Positions 54,626 to 64,000 of a stretch of DNA of 64,000 bases are shown one piece after another. The stretch is from Eulemur rufifrons (taxonomy: Eukaryota > Chordata > Mammalia > Primates > Lemuridae). The notes under the pieces are model-generated. The model did no database searches and was not told where the DNA came from. It worked only from the letters and a program-made list of their open reading frames with translations. The position numbers and the translations under genes are program-made. Numbering within the stretch: position 1 is the first letter of the stretch; each line of letters begins with the position of its first letter. The stretch spans positions 63,991,501-64,055,500 of the forward strand of contig NC_090983.1 of NCBI RefSeq assembly GCF_041146395.1, written 5' to 3'.

Positions 54626-56284
54626 TAATGCCTACAGTGACATATTTGGGCTTTGTCTTAAGGGACAAAATTGTCTTAGCAATATCTTGGGAGATGGATG
54701 ATCACATATCACAGATGAAAATATGAAGGTAGAGACCAGAACTCCAAATCCTGTGGAATTTAGAAAAAACCAGACTGACTTTACAGATGTCAAGGTGTAC
54801 TTTGGCACTATGTTAGTATGTACATGTCTAATTCAATCGAGTTCACCCAGCAGTTTGCCAAGGCTACCTGTCATTGCAACCTAGAAGTCAAACTCAAAGC
54901 AAAGACGGCAGAAGAGACCTCCCCTTTCCCACTCATCTCCTGGATGGGTAGGGCGATGATGTGACATGCTTTATTTCCTCTCATTCCCACTTTAGGGCCC
55001 ACCGCCTACCACAACTGTAAACCCTTATTCTCAATTTTTAGGGACATCAACTAGTTTAAACTTCCCTGTGTAGTGGACAATACACTACTAGAAAAATGTC
55101 CACTGTTCCTTTATAATCTAGTAAATTAAAATACATTCCCTGTCCCTTTAGCATTGCATTTTTGAAAAGTTCCTCACTTCAGATTTGGAAAATGACAAGG
55201 AAATGCCAATAGTCTTCAAAAGTCTTCAAAATTAGTTTTAGTAGCATCAGCATCTTTTAAGAACCTCCTTCTTGCCCTCTGTACTTTTAGAAGCACACTC
55301 TGCAACAAGGGTGTAATGACTGCATTTTAACACTCTATTCTTTTTGCATTCTGACAGGAAATTAAATTAAGGATATTAAATCCCCTCCACATGCTCAGAA
55401 TTCTGAGGAGTAACTTCAAGATGGCAACATATATGCACCTGCTCTTCTTCAATCGGTATCCAGATGTTGAACTTGGGCTGTGTCTGTCTCACCTGTGCGT
55501 ACTTGCTCCTTGAATTTTTCTCACTCCTCTCTTCATCTGTGATCCTATTGCTGTCTCAACCTGCTCACATACCCTCTCTGGTCCTAGATTGCCTTTCTCT
55601 GTCCTAGCTCTGCTTCGGGATATCAGACTCTCTTTCAAATCTTGTCAAAATGGCATGTGATAACCACTTTCAGAAAACCTTTCAACTAATCAAAGGGGAG
55701 AGGTTCAAACCACACCCTTTTAAAAATACCTACCACTGTTCTACTTTGTTCTTATGTAACAGAAATATTTGTACATGAGTCTACTTTTTATTGTTTTCAC
55801 TAGTAAAACTTACAATTATCACTGCTTTTCCCATGTTAACTTGGTCTACATGAAAACAAGACCTTTTTAGTTTTCCCAATGGAATCTTAATCTTCCTGAT
55901 TAAATTTTCAACTTCTTGTGCAAACCTCTAAATGAACACCACATCATGATAGACAGTATATGATGATTCTTTATTAATATGTATCAAATGTAATTATTAA
56001 TATGTAATTATTAGCAACCTCATACCTTGTACATGTCTCATCTAGCAGTCTTGTCTGTGCCTAAACCAACCTTATTTAAAGGTAAGACATGGACAAGCAA
56101 GGTCCAAAACCGAAGTCTTCTCAAGAGTTTCCCACTCAGTGCAACTCCACTGGGAAGAAAGAGTATGGAAGATGATACTAGAGTGTTTCTATAGCAACAG
56201 CTCAAGGGAACAATCAGAAAATAGGTTGGTGGAGAGATATGCCCTAAAAAATACTTGGGGTACAACCTTAATCAATGAAGCATA
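54626..56284. other. unassigned 1.7-kb block
   Basis: No gene identified. Parts of 55480-55690 look like a very diverged sense L2 internal region but the match is too weak to call. Confidence 0.4.
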
Positions 56285-56400
56285 GACATTTCATTACCTC
56301 AACCAGCCAACATTTATTGGGCACCTAGGGATAAAGACAAAATGGCATAGTTCCAGCCCCAAGGACATCACATTTTAGTGGAAGAAATTGACATTGGAAG
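56285..56400 (-). mobile_element. L2 LINE 3' end fragment
   Basis: 'ccaacatttattgggcacct', 'cccaaggacatcacatttta' and 'gtggaagaaattgac' follow the antisense L2 3' end. Confidence 0.65.
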
Positions 56401-57738
56401 CAGATCTAGATTCTTCTAAGGGATTTCAGAAAACTATTGTTCTTCCTATTTTTCATGGAAAGAACCCAACTATATCTTAGAAAAAATAAAGGACTGTGCC
56501 AAGGTTATAAGACTAATATGTGGCAGCAGATTGGCCAGGATCCACATAGAAGGAAGGGACATGAAGGGGACGTGGTTTGCAAGGTGGTAAGACAGAAGAA
56601 TTCATCACAGATTTCCTCTTAACCACAGGAGTTTCTCACAGGTGTCCATAAATGTTTTTCATACATAAAGTTATATTTTAATCAGATAGCTGGAACATAA
56701 TTTATTGACCAGATGAAAAAGTTTTTTCCCCAAGAAATTAATACAAAAGGAATATAACACAGTACCTAATTATTAAGTAGTAAATGCTAGATATGGTGGT
56801 GGGGATAAGGTGTGTGAGTGTATCTGTGTGTACGAGATAAATCAGTATTCCATTTACTCTGAGCATATCTCCATCTTGTTCCTATATCACATGTCATACG
56901 AGCTTGTACTCTTTTTCAAAACAAGCCCTGACAATAAACATAAACAAAGAACTCTGTAGCAGGTGCAACAAGAAAAGCATCATTTTTTTCTGAGCACACC
57001 TTGATACTCCCTGGAGTACATTATGGTCCCTGGGTAAGGTTCTCTGCTTCCCTAGGAGATTTTTCTAAACTGTAGTCTTATTTGTCAAAAAGCAATATCT
57101 TAGTGTGTGTTCTAGAATTAGGAGTTTAAGTATATCAACAAGAAAGCTTTGCATTTAATGTCTTACATTAAATAGTTTATAAATTTAGAATGGTATTCCT
57201 CTGCCTTTTTTCCTTTTTCAGTTCAACCCCTAGAGCACAGTTAGCACTCAGTATTTATGAGTCATAATCTTTAGTAGTATGTGACAAAGATCTGAAGGGG
57301 ATATTATGCAAACAAGAGTCACACCTCATGCATACAGCATGTACATCATTTGCCTGCTGAAGTCATGTCTTGACAGGGGCATGTATTTGGAGAAAATCAC
57401 CAGCACACATTATCTTCAGCATATTTCATTGGCTCATTTATCATTCAAATATTTATCTAGCTCCTACTATGCACCAGATACTCTTTCTGCCTACCCAACA
57501 ACAACTTTCCCCTTCTTTCGTGTGGCACAGCCCAAATTTAGCTCTAACATCTACTCTTGCCCCATATGGCTCAGCTAGAATCCAATTGATTTAAACCAAT
57601 CTTGATCTCATTCTCCTTGCAAAGGATGTATTTCATGAGGTATATAAACCCCAGCACTGGCCAATGAAAATTGAGAGGACGTCTGCTAGGAAAGGCTTTT
57701 TTGGCTCTTAAGAAGACTTGTGCAAGGGAGAAACTGCT
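56401..57738. other. unassigned AT-rich sequence
   Basis: No gene or repeat recognised; the 90-codon frame at 57306-57578 has no known domain. Confidence 0.45.
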
Positions 57739-58122
57739 TGTGATAGTTTTATGTGTCAACTTGGCTAGATTATGGTACCCAGTTATTCAATCAAACACTA
57801 ATCTAGGTATTGCTGTGGAGGTATTTTATAAATTTAGTTATCATCTACAAGCAGTTGACTTAAGTAAAGGAGGTTGTCTTTGATAATCTGGAGGGGTTTT
57901 AGCCAATCAGTTTGAAAGGCCTTCAGGGCAAAACAGGTTTCCCTGAGGAAGAAGAAATCCTGCTTCAAGACTGCGGCACCAGCTCCTGCCTGAATATTTC
58001 CAGCCTGCCAACTCACTCCATGGATTTTTGACTTGCCAGTTCCCACAGTCGTGTGAGCCAGTTATTTGAAATGATATTTATCTCCTTCTGGTTCTGTTTC
58101 TCAGAGAACCCTAATGGATACA
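57739..58122 (+). mobile_element. old LTR-like repeat (TG...CA ends), family not named
   Basis: Starts TGTGATAGTTTTATGTGTCA and ends 'gagaaccctaatggataca', with inner blocks 'cttggctagattatggtacc', 'cagttattcaatcaaacact', 'ttccctgaggaagaagaaat', 'gtcgtgtgagccagttattt'. These belong together in a common mammalian repeat of LTR style, about 384 bp here. Flanking 5-mers CTGCT and CTGTC match poorly as a target duplication. Confidence 0.65.
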
Positions 58123-59404
58123 CTGTCTTTTTTCAGTCTCTGGAAGTTCAGATGAAAGAGCATAAACATGGACAGAACCTGGGTCTTTGATAATGTGCTT
58201 GAGTTGCAGAGTTAATCCACAACTAGAGCTTCCCCTACTGGGACTCCTTGTGATGAGGGAACAAGGCCTTTCATTCTTTCAGCCTTTATGAGTGTGATCG
58301 TCTGTTACTCGAAGCTGAGAGCAACTGCACTAACACAGAAACCATCAGAAAACAATTAGTACCATATATAGAATCACAATTACCCAACCACAGAGAATTT
58401 AAGATAAAAACATTCTGCTATTTGGGTCATTTTCTTTCAGATAAGGAAGAACTCACTTGCACTGGATACAATGTCAGACTAAATGAGTGCATTTAAGAGT
58501 CCAGAAACTAATTATTATCTCTTTGCAGGACTGATACAAAAGTAGAAAAACAGGTTCCATAAAGAGAAGTTTTCCTGTGGTGACAGGCTGTTTCATTCCA
58601 CGGAAGGAAATTTTGAAGATGGTATTCATATTGAGAAAATAATAAAACTGTGCTTAATGCTTTTGGAAACTATTGAATAACTACCTTGTTCTTTACTTTA
58701 CACTTTTGAGACCTTACCAAGAAAGGCTCATCTGCATGATTTCTAATTTTAATGGCTCATGGCTGACTATTTTAGTTCTATTCCACACTTGGGGTTACAG
58801 TTACAGTGAAATTACAAACAGCTGCAATTCCTGCCCTACGAATATGTGTAGGTGTGTGCAAAATGCTTAATGTCTTCTGCAGGGAACAGGTGTTGCATGG
58901 GCAGTGTACAGGGGAATGAAATAAATTCACTCTCAGGCTGGAGCTGTGTAATCTAGTTGCTAAGATTTGGTTTTGTGAGTTACACACACAGGAAAAGGGG
59001 TGTATGACAGAAACACTGAACTACCCTTAAAAAGAGAAGCCTACATTTCACTGTTGCATCCTCTTCGCAAGTTAATCATTTCTAAAAAATTTCAGTTACT
59101 TTGAATAACAACTACACAGAAGTGCAAAACAGTAGGCGGGAGCCTGCGAGGAGTGACAGACGGCAATTTGCGGGGTTCTCCTTCCTGGACCCACTCAGTA
59201 CGCTTGAGGAATATTGAAACTGCATACAATATTAAAAACTTGTTTGAACTTTTGTCAGATTTGGTTTTAAATGGCAGCTTAACTTCCTGATATTCAAAGT
59301 AAGTTTTTGTTTATTTTGTTTTGTTTTTTAGAACTGCACACTAGACTTTATAATATACACTTAAACTGCACTCATTTTCCCTTTGTGTCTAGTAATAAAA
59401 TGGT
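58123..59404. other. unassigned sequence
   Basis: No repeat or exon recognised. 59130-59210 has a small group of CpGs. Confidence 0.45.
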
Positions 59405-59520
59405 GGCCGTTGACATTTACTGAGCACTTACCATATACTCAGTGTGTGGTGGGTACTGGAGATACAAAAATAGAGAAAAAACCACAGTGATTTCCAGTGC
59501 AGCAGGAAACTGTGAAAAAT
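59405..59520 (-). mobile_element. L2 LINE 3' end fragment
   Basis: 'tgacatttactgagcactta', 'ccatatactcagtgtgtggt' and 'gggtactggagatacaaaaa' match the antisense L2 3' end. Confidence 0.75.
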
Positions 59521-59895
59521 TAAAAACTCATCCTTATAAAGTGGTGTTCTATAAAATTTGGGTAAACGAATATGTAAGAAAATTTAATACAGCAGCCAAA
59601 ATCTCTTTTCTGGGCTGATTTGGTTACTAACATCCAGAAGCAAAGGAAGATCTTACAGCTCCTTTTGAACTACGCCAGATGGTGGGTCCTAGCAACAGTG
59701 CAAATTCCTGTGGCTCAGTCTCCAGGATATACAAGTTGCTTGAGGATCAAATGCCTTCTTTCCTGATGGGTTAGTCTGAACTTAATCTTAAGATCCCCTC
59801 CATGATAAGGGAAAATACCTTGATTAAGCTGAACATCACATATGAAACCAAACTCCTTAAAATAACTTATTAACCTATCTAGAAATTAATTATCT
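59521..59895. other. unassigned sequence
   Basis: No gene or repeat recognised. Confidence 0.45.
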
Positions 59896-60092
59896 ACTTC
59901 AGTGTTCTCAAAATGCAGTCCACTGACCATGTGCGGGAGAATCTGTGGGATGCTCATTAAACCAGTACATTGCTGGTTTCCATGCCTCCAGGTCTACAGA
60001 ATCAGAATTTCTAGGGTAGGGCCCAGAACTTTCATTTCTAACAAGCTCTACCAAGTGACTTTTATGTTCACTGAAGTTGATTAATAACCAGT
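59896..60092 (+). mobile_element. MER5-group hAT-Charlie DNA transposon
   Basis: 'ttcagtgttctcaaaatgca', 'gatgctcattaaaccagtac', 'gaatcagaatttctagggta', 'ggcccagaactttcatttct', 'aacaagctctaccaagtgac'. Length near 195 bp fits a complete nonautonomous copy. Confidence 0.75.
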
Positions 60093-60535
60093 GATACTGA
60101 GCCAGATACCTTTTCCACCCAACTCGCTGACCGCTGAGGCCGACCTAGATGGATGAAGTCAACTAGGGTCTCTCCTTCTCTGGCTTCTGGTTGGCTCTGG
60201 CCAGTGGACTTTCTGGCATCTGATTGGAGGAAAGGAAGAGAGTAAGCGAGGCATTTATTTCCTGGGCTTCCTCTTTGCTATGTTGCTTGCAGACAGCCTT
60301 CTGCAACCCATAGGACTTTCTCTTTCTCAAGGAATACAACGACTCAGGCCTCTTGTCCCTTTGGGCCCAGATGTGAGAACAGCTCTTCTGATGTGACTGC
60401 CCTGGAGTACTGCACTGTCCCCCAACCCTGGCTGCACCTGGTGAATAGTCCCCTTGTAGATAAACAACTTTCTTCCAATCTAGTGTGAGTCTGCCATTTG
60501 CTTTCTGTAGAAATCTTGACTGAAACAGATATAGT
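60093..60535. other. repeat-like sequence, not named
   Basis: The 3' part ('gtgtgagtctgccatttgct', 'cttgactgaaaca') resembles the end of an old mammalian interspersed repeat, but I cannot assign it. No exon seen. Confidence 0.35.
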
Positions 60536-60639
60536 TAGTAATATTTTATAACTATATAATATTTTATGTTTTGAAAATTGCTTTTATATTTATTTTTTGG
60601 ATTTTCTTTTTAACACAATATGATATAAGTAAAGCAGTT

Positions 60640-60805
60640 TTTTTTTTTAAATCACCATTTTATGAATAAGAAAACTAGGGGTAAGAGAAATTAAATACTC
60701 ATGAAAGTTCACTCAGCTGGTCAGTGGGAGAACCAGAGAGGACGTCTGCTTTAATGGCTCCATTTAGAACTCTTCTCACTTCATCACGCTGCCAGTCCCC
60801 TTCCT
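60640..60805 (-). mobile_element. MIR SINE
   Basis: 'caccattttatgaataagaa', 'aaagttcactcagctggtca', 'gtgggagaaccagagagg' and 'cacttcatcacgctgcc' follow the antisense MIR order. Confidence 0.7.
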
Positions 60806-61134
60806 TCCTGGCCATATGTCATGTATGCTGGTACCATTACCTGATGGAACTGCAATTGACATTACATTTTTTGGGGTGACAATGAACACCAAAAGAAAGA
60901 ATTCAATGTAATCATGTATTCATTTCAACTGAGGCTCAGACCTGGGCTCCCGAGGCGTGGGAGAGGAATGTTCTCAGAAGCGAGCTTCTTCGCTGTGGTG
61001 TCCGCAACTTAACCGTGCATTCCTCGGGCTCCCTCTGCAATCTGAGGCAGCATCTACCACAGCATCTCTGACACTTTGTCTGTGTGTCTTGCTTTTCCTT
61101 TGTGTTGGCAGCTTCCTCATGGCTGGGGCCTATT
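60806..61134. other. unassigned sequence
   Basis: GC-richer patch near 60940-61060; no repeat or exon assigned. Confidence 0.4.
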
Positions 61135-61225
61135 TTGTGTTTTTTCACTTGCTACTGTATCTCCAATTCCTAGCCTAGTTCTGGGCATACAGTAGGTACT
61201 CAATAAGTATTTGTTGACTTAACAA
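61135..61225 (+). mobile_element. L2 LINE 3' end
   Basis: 'tactgtatctccaattccta', 'ttctgggcatacagtaggta' and 'ctcaataagtatttgttgac' are the classic L2 3' terminus in sense orientation. Confidence 0.88.
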
Positions 61226-61439
61226 AGGAGCATGTATATGTCTACTACACCCATATACCGGCATATTACAAAATCTTGGAGTCACTTCCTGCTTCCCGGT
61301 CTTTCTTATCCTCTAATCCAGCCAGTCACCAATTTCTATTGATTCTACTTGTGATTTCTCTTATATATGTTTATTTCTTCTCATTCCTATTGTCACTAAC
61401 CTAATACAGTTTCTCAATGCTGTTATCCTTGGAGTTGGT

Positions 61440-62070
61440 TGAAATGGTTTTCTAAAATAACTTTTTGTTTTTGCCTGTACCCATGCCAGTCTGGTCTTCC
61501 TAGAGTCTGGTTTGGACCATCTTACCCCTCATCACAAGCTTTAAAGGGCTTCACAATAATCTAGACACCTTAGCATAACAGCCCAATGCCATGCACCTTG
61601 CTCCACATTTATTTCTCAAAACATCCTTTTATATACTCTGTGTTTTAGCACCTCTGAACTTCATCCTGTCTCTCTTACTCCTAGTTTCTCCCTACCTCCA
61701 TGCTTTTGCTGACACTGTTGCAATACCTCAAATATCTTTCTTTGTCTAGTCCATTTGTCCACAAGGCTCTGCTAAGAAGCTACTTCTTCCATGAGATCTT
61801 CCCTGATTCTGCTCTTGCTCATCTTTTTTTTAGAAGTAATTTTTTCTAATTTTGAGCTCCCACATTACCTTATCTGTATCATTTTAATGACATTTAATAC
61901 TTTCTATTAGAATTATTTATGTTACCTCTCTCTGTCTTAATCTCTCTAAAAAATAAGTAAGACCTTTGAGTTCAGGATGCATATTTGATGATCTTTGTAT
62001 CTTTCTTATTACATATGGTGCTTTGTACTTAGGACATACCAATAAATATTTATTAAGTTAATGTCTGCAC
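61440..62070 (+). mobile_element. L2 LINE, 3' 600 bp
   Basis: Sense L2: 'catcttacccctcatcacaa', 'gctttaaagggcttcacaat', 'ccatgcttttgctgacactg', 'cttccatgagatcttccctg', 'gtgctttgtacttaggacat', 'accaataaatatttattaag'. One of the longest L2 pieces in the window. Confidence 0.85.
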
Positions 62071-64000
62071 AAAGTATGGACAAAAATAGGGCAACAGGAT
62101 CAACGAAAAGTTAGTGGATGAGTTGATCCTGAAGCATGAGAAGAAATCAGAGGGATATGTCACTGTAGCAAAGACACATAGGTAAAAGAAAGTGCTGGTG
62201 TCACTGTACCTCTGGTGAGGCCTTGCTTGTCTGAGTAAGAGGTGAGAATAGGAATACTGCACATCTGGGGACAAGACCAGAAAATTTATGGGAGACATGA
62301 CTTGGACCAGAAGGTGATGGGTAGACATTGAATGTGTTCTTTATGACACAAAAATGACAGAAATCTTTGCAATAGGCAGAAGGATAGAATGGGGGGAAAG
62401 GAGTATTGAAGGCAGTGATTACAAAGTATTGTAATTTAGGCCTGAAAAAGACTGAACAAAGATGTGGCCACAAACAAAATGGCTGGACTTGGGGACCACC
62501 AGAGAGTTGATATGTGCAGGTATTGGTGGGTGCAGAGAGAGAGGAATCAAGAGTGACATCAAGTGCTGACCTTGGAGAAAAGCCTTTGAGACTCAAGATG
62601 TTTTTGGATTGTTCATACCAGAAATACTCAGTAGCAGCACTGACTTGGGGAGGGAAGTTGCCTCAGAACTGGAGAAGGGATCAGGGCAGATGTGCAGTTC
62701 TGTGAAAGGGGTGACAACACTCCTGGACTTCCCAGAGGCCTCTTCTAGATGTGATATGCATTGGATATCCATTTCCAGTGGGAAAGACTGATGCTCCAAG
62801 CAGTTTGTCTAGGTTATACTTACAATTCTGTTTGGCTCTCAGCAGAATTCCTGTCCTACTGCAATTCTATGCTGAATGTCTGATTCTAAACCCAACATGG
62901 AGAATGAGGCATTGGGAACTCTGGGATTTTTTTTTTTTTTCCTAGGCTTTTAAATACTTTACTGAACAAGTCTAATTGCTCAATTTCTCTGCCAGAATCT
63001 CATTGCTGGTTAAATGAATTCAGTAGTGTTCACTTCAAAGCAATATTGTGAAGCTTAATTAATGAATGTCTTATTTATAAATTCTTACAAAGAATTGTTT
63101 TACTTCAAACCTTCAGGATAAGACCAAATTGAACTTGAGTCTTTTTGTGTCAATGGCTTTTCAAAGAAACAGTCTCATTTTCTTCCTCTGGAGAAATCAG
63201 CGTAAACACGGTTGGAATTTATCTAAACAAAAGAATAGGGCATTTTCATCATTCCACCATAAAATGGAATTTTTCTTGGAAGTGAGGTGCTTTTGTATTC
63301 AGTGTTCAATTTTGACTTGCCTTTACCTTCTCCCACTGCCTGTCAATTATCTAGGACTAGGGAACACTTAGATTTAAGCGGTGAGCAGAGTTTATCCGGG
63401 GAGACAGAATCAGGGCAAAGTTGCATATTACATTCATCTTTAAATTTCTGTTCCCTTGGCTGTCTGTGGCCTGTAACTATAGCTACATGGTCAAATATTG
63501 TTTTTTCATATCTACCTCTCTTGGGGCATGTGGGTAAATGCCAAAGAACAAAATAGCTGGAATAATAGTTTTGAGAAATCTCTCCCATTTTTAAAATCCA
63601 TTTATTGTATGGGAGAGATGATAAATCTATGTAAAAATTTTGTTTGGGTCTCATACAAAAATAACGCCACAGTTCTCTGTGGTATTTGGCCATCTCCTGC
63701 TTTTTTGTTTCAGGGTGAAACAAGGTTAGATAAACCACAAGCACCATTCTACTGGAGTCAAGGTTACAGCAAAGAAAGAAAGGGTTGGTGAATGTCAAGG
63801 TCGGTGGTTGTGGAAAATATAATAGAACGAGAGGTGAACTCTAAAAATGGGAGCTTGGTTTTGGCAAAATTGTGAGGCAGGTAAAGACTGACTGCAATAT
63901 TCTTTCCTGTTTCCTCTCCCTACACACCTCCACTCTTTTCCTCCCCTCAAAGCCCATTCTTCATGGGCCTAGCTGGGCCTCTGTATACTTAGGTCTTAAT
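62071..64000. other. unassigned 1.9-kb block
   Basis: No repeat family or exon recognised. A T-run lies at about 62926-62940. An antisense 151-codon open frame at 63343-63798 begins with TTG and has no known domain. Several overlapping frames at 62201-62800 also look like chance. Confidence 0.45.

Noticed and set aside
63343..63798. 151-codon minus-strand open frame as a gene
   Set aside because: Begins with TTG and has no recognisable domain or homologue.

Overview
The window looks like nuclear DNA of a primate, most likely human. It carries Alu J-type SINEs, free left Alu monomers (FLAM), a 7SL RNA retropseudogene, Tigger1/MER2, MER1 and MER5 DNA transposon fossils, MIR and L2 elements in many copies, L1M/L1PB-type LINE pieces and an ERVL internal region. 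There is no bacterial-type gene organisation. No intact multi-exon protein gene, tRNA, rRNA or CRISPR array was found. Nearly all long reading frames lie inside decayed LINE or ERV sequence, or look like chance frames in AT-rich DNA. The best gene-like signal is one small GCG/CAG-rich candidate exon at 28518-28657 with a strong Kozak ATG and a splice-donor-like end. The window is probably intergenic or intronic.

Layout. 1-13 kb: sparse MIRs, a Tigger1 copy (4848-6186) with a nested FLAM, two AluJ copies and an L2 piece. 13.5-16.3 kb: an AluJ interrupted by an antisense, 3'-truncated, tail-less 7SL copy with perfect 15-bp target duplications, then L2 and L1M pieces. 16.3-27.6 kb: L1M pieces with a nested MER1B, MIRs, two MER5A copies and a short L1 3' end. 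27.9-28.7 kb: an AT microsatellite with a 54-bp perfect palindrome, then the candidate exon. 28.7-42 kb: MIR, hAT-type and L1M/HAL1-like relics, a FLAM, a GC-richer non-repeat block (37.2-37.9 kb) and a cluster of L2 copies. 42.4-50.1 kb: an antisense ERVL internal region split by a 4.0-kb antisense L1. 50.1-64 kb: DNA transposon, MIR, L2 and MER5 relics, one LTR-like element and a pyrimidine-rich microsatellite, separated by unassigned sequence.

Age structure. Every Alu seen is J-type or a monomer, and no L1PA-type or AluS/Y insertion was recognised, so the region appears to have gained little recent insertion (inference). Nested insertions give relative ages: FLAM into Tigger1, MER1B into L1M, 7SL into AluJ, L1 into ERVL, and L2 against MIR.

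All repeat names come from reading the sequence against remembered family features; no database was searched. Element edges are usually good to about 10-30 bases unless target duplications are stated.
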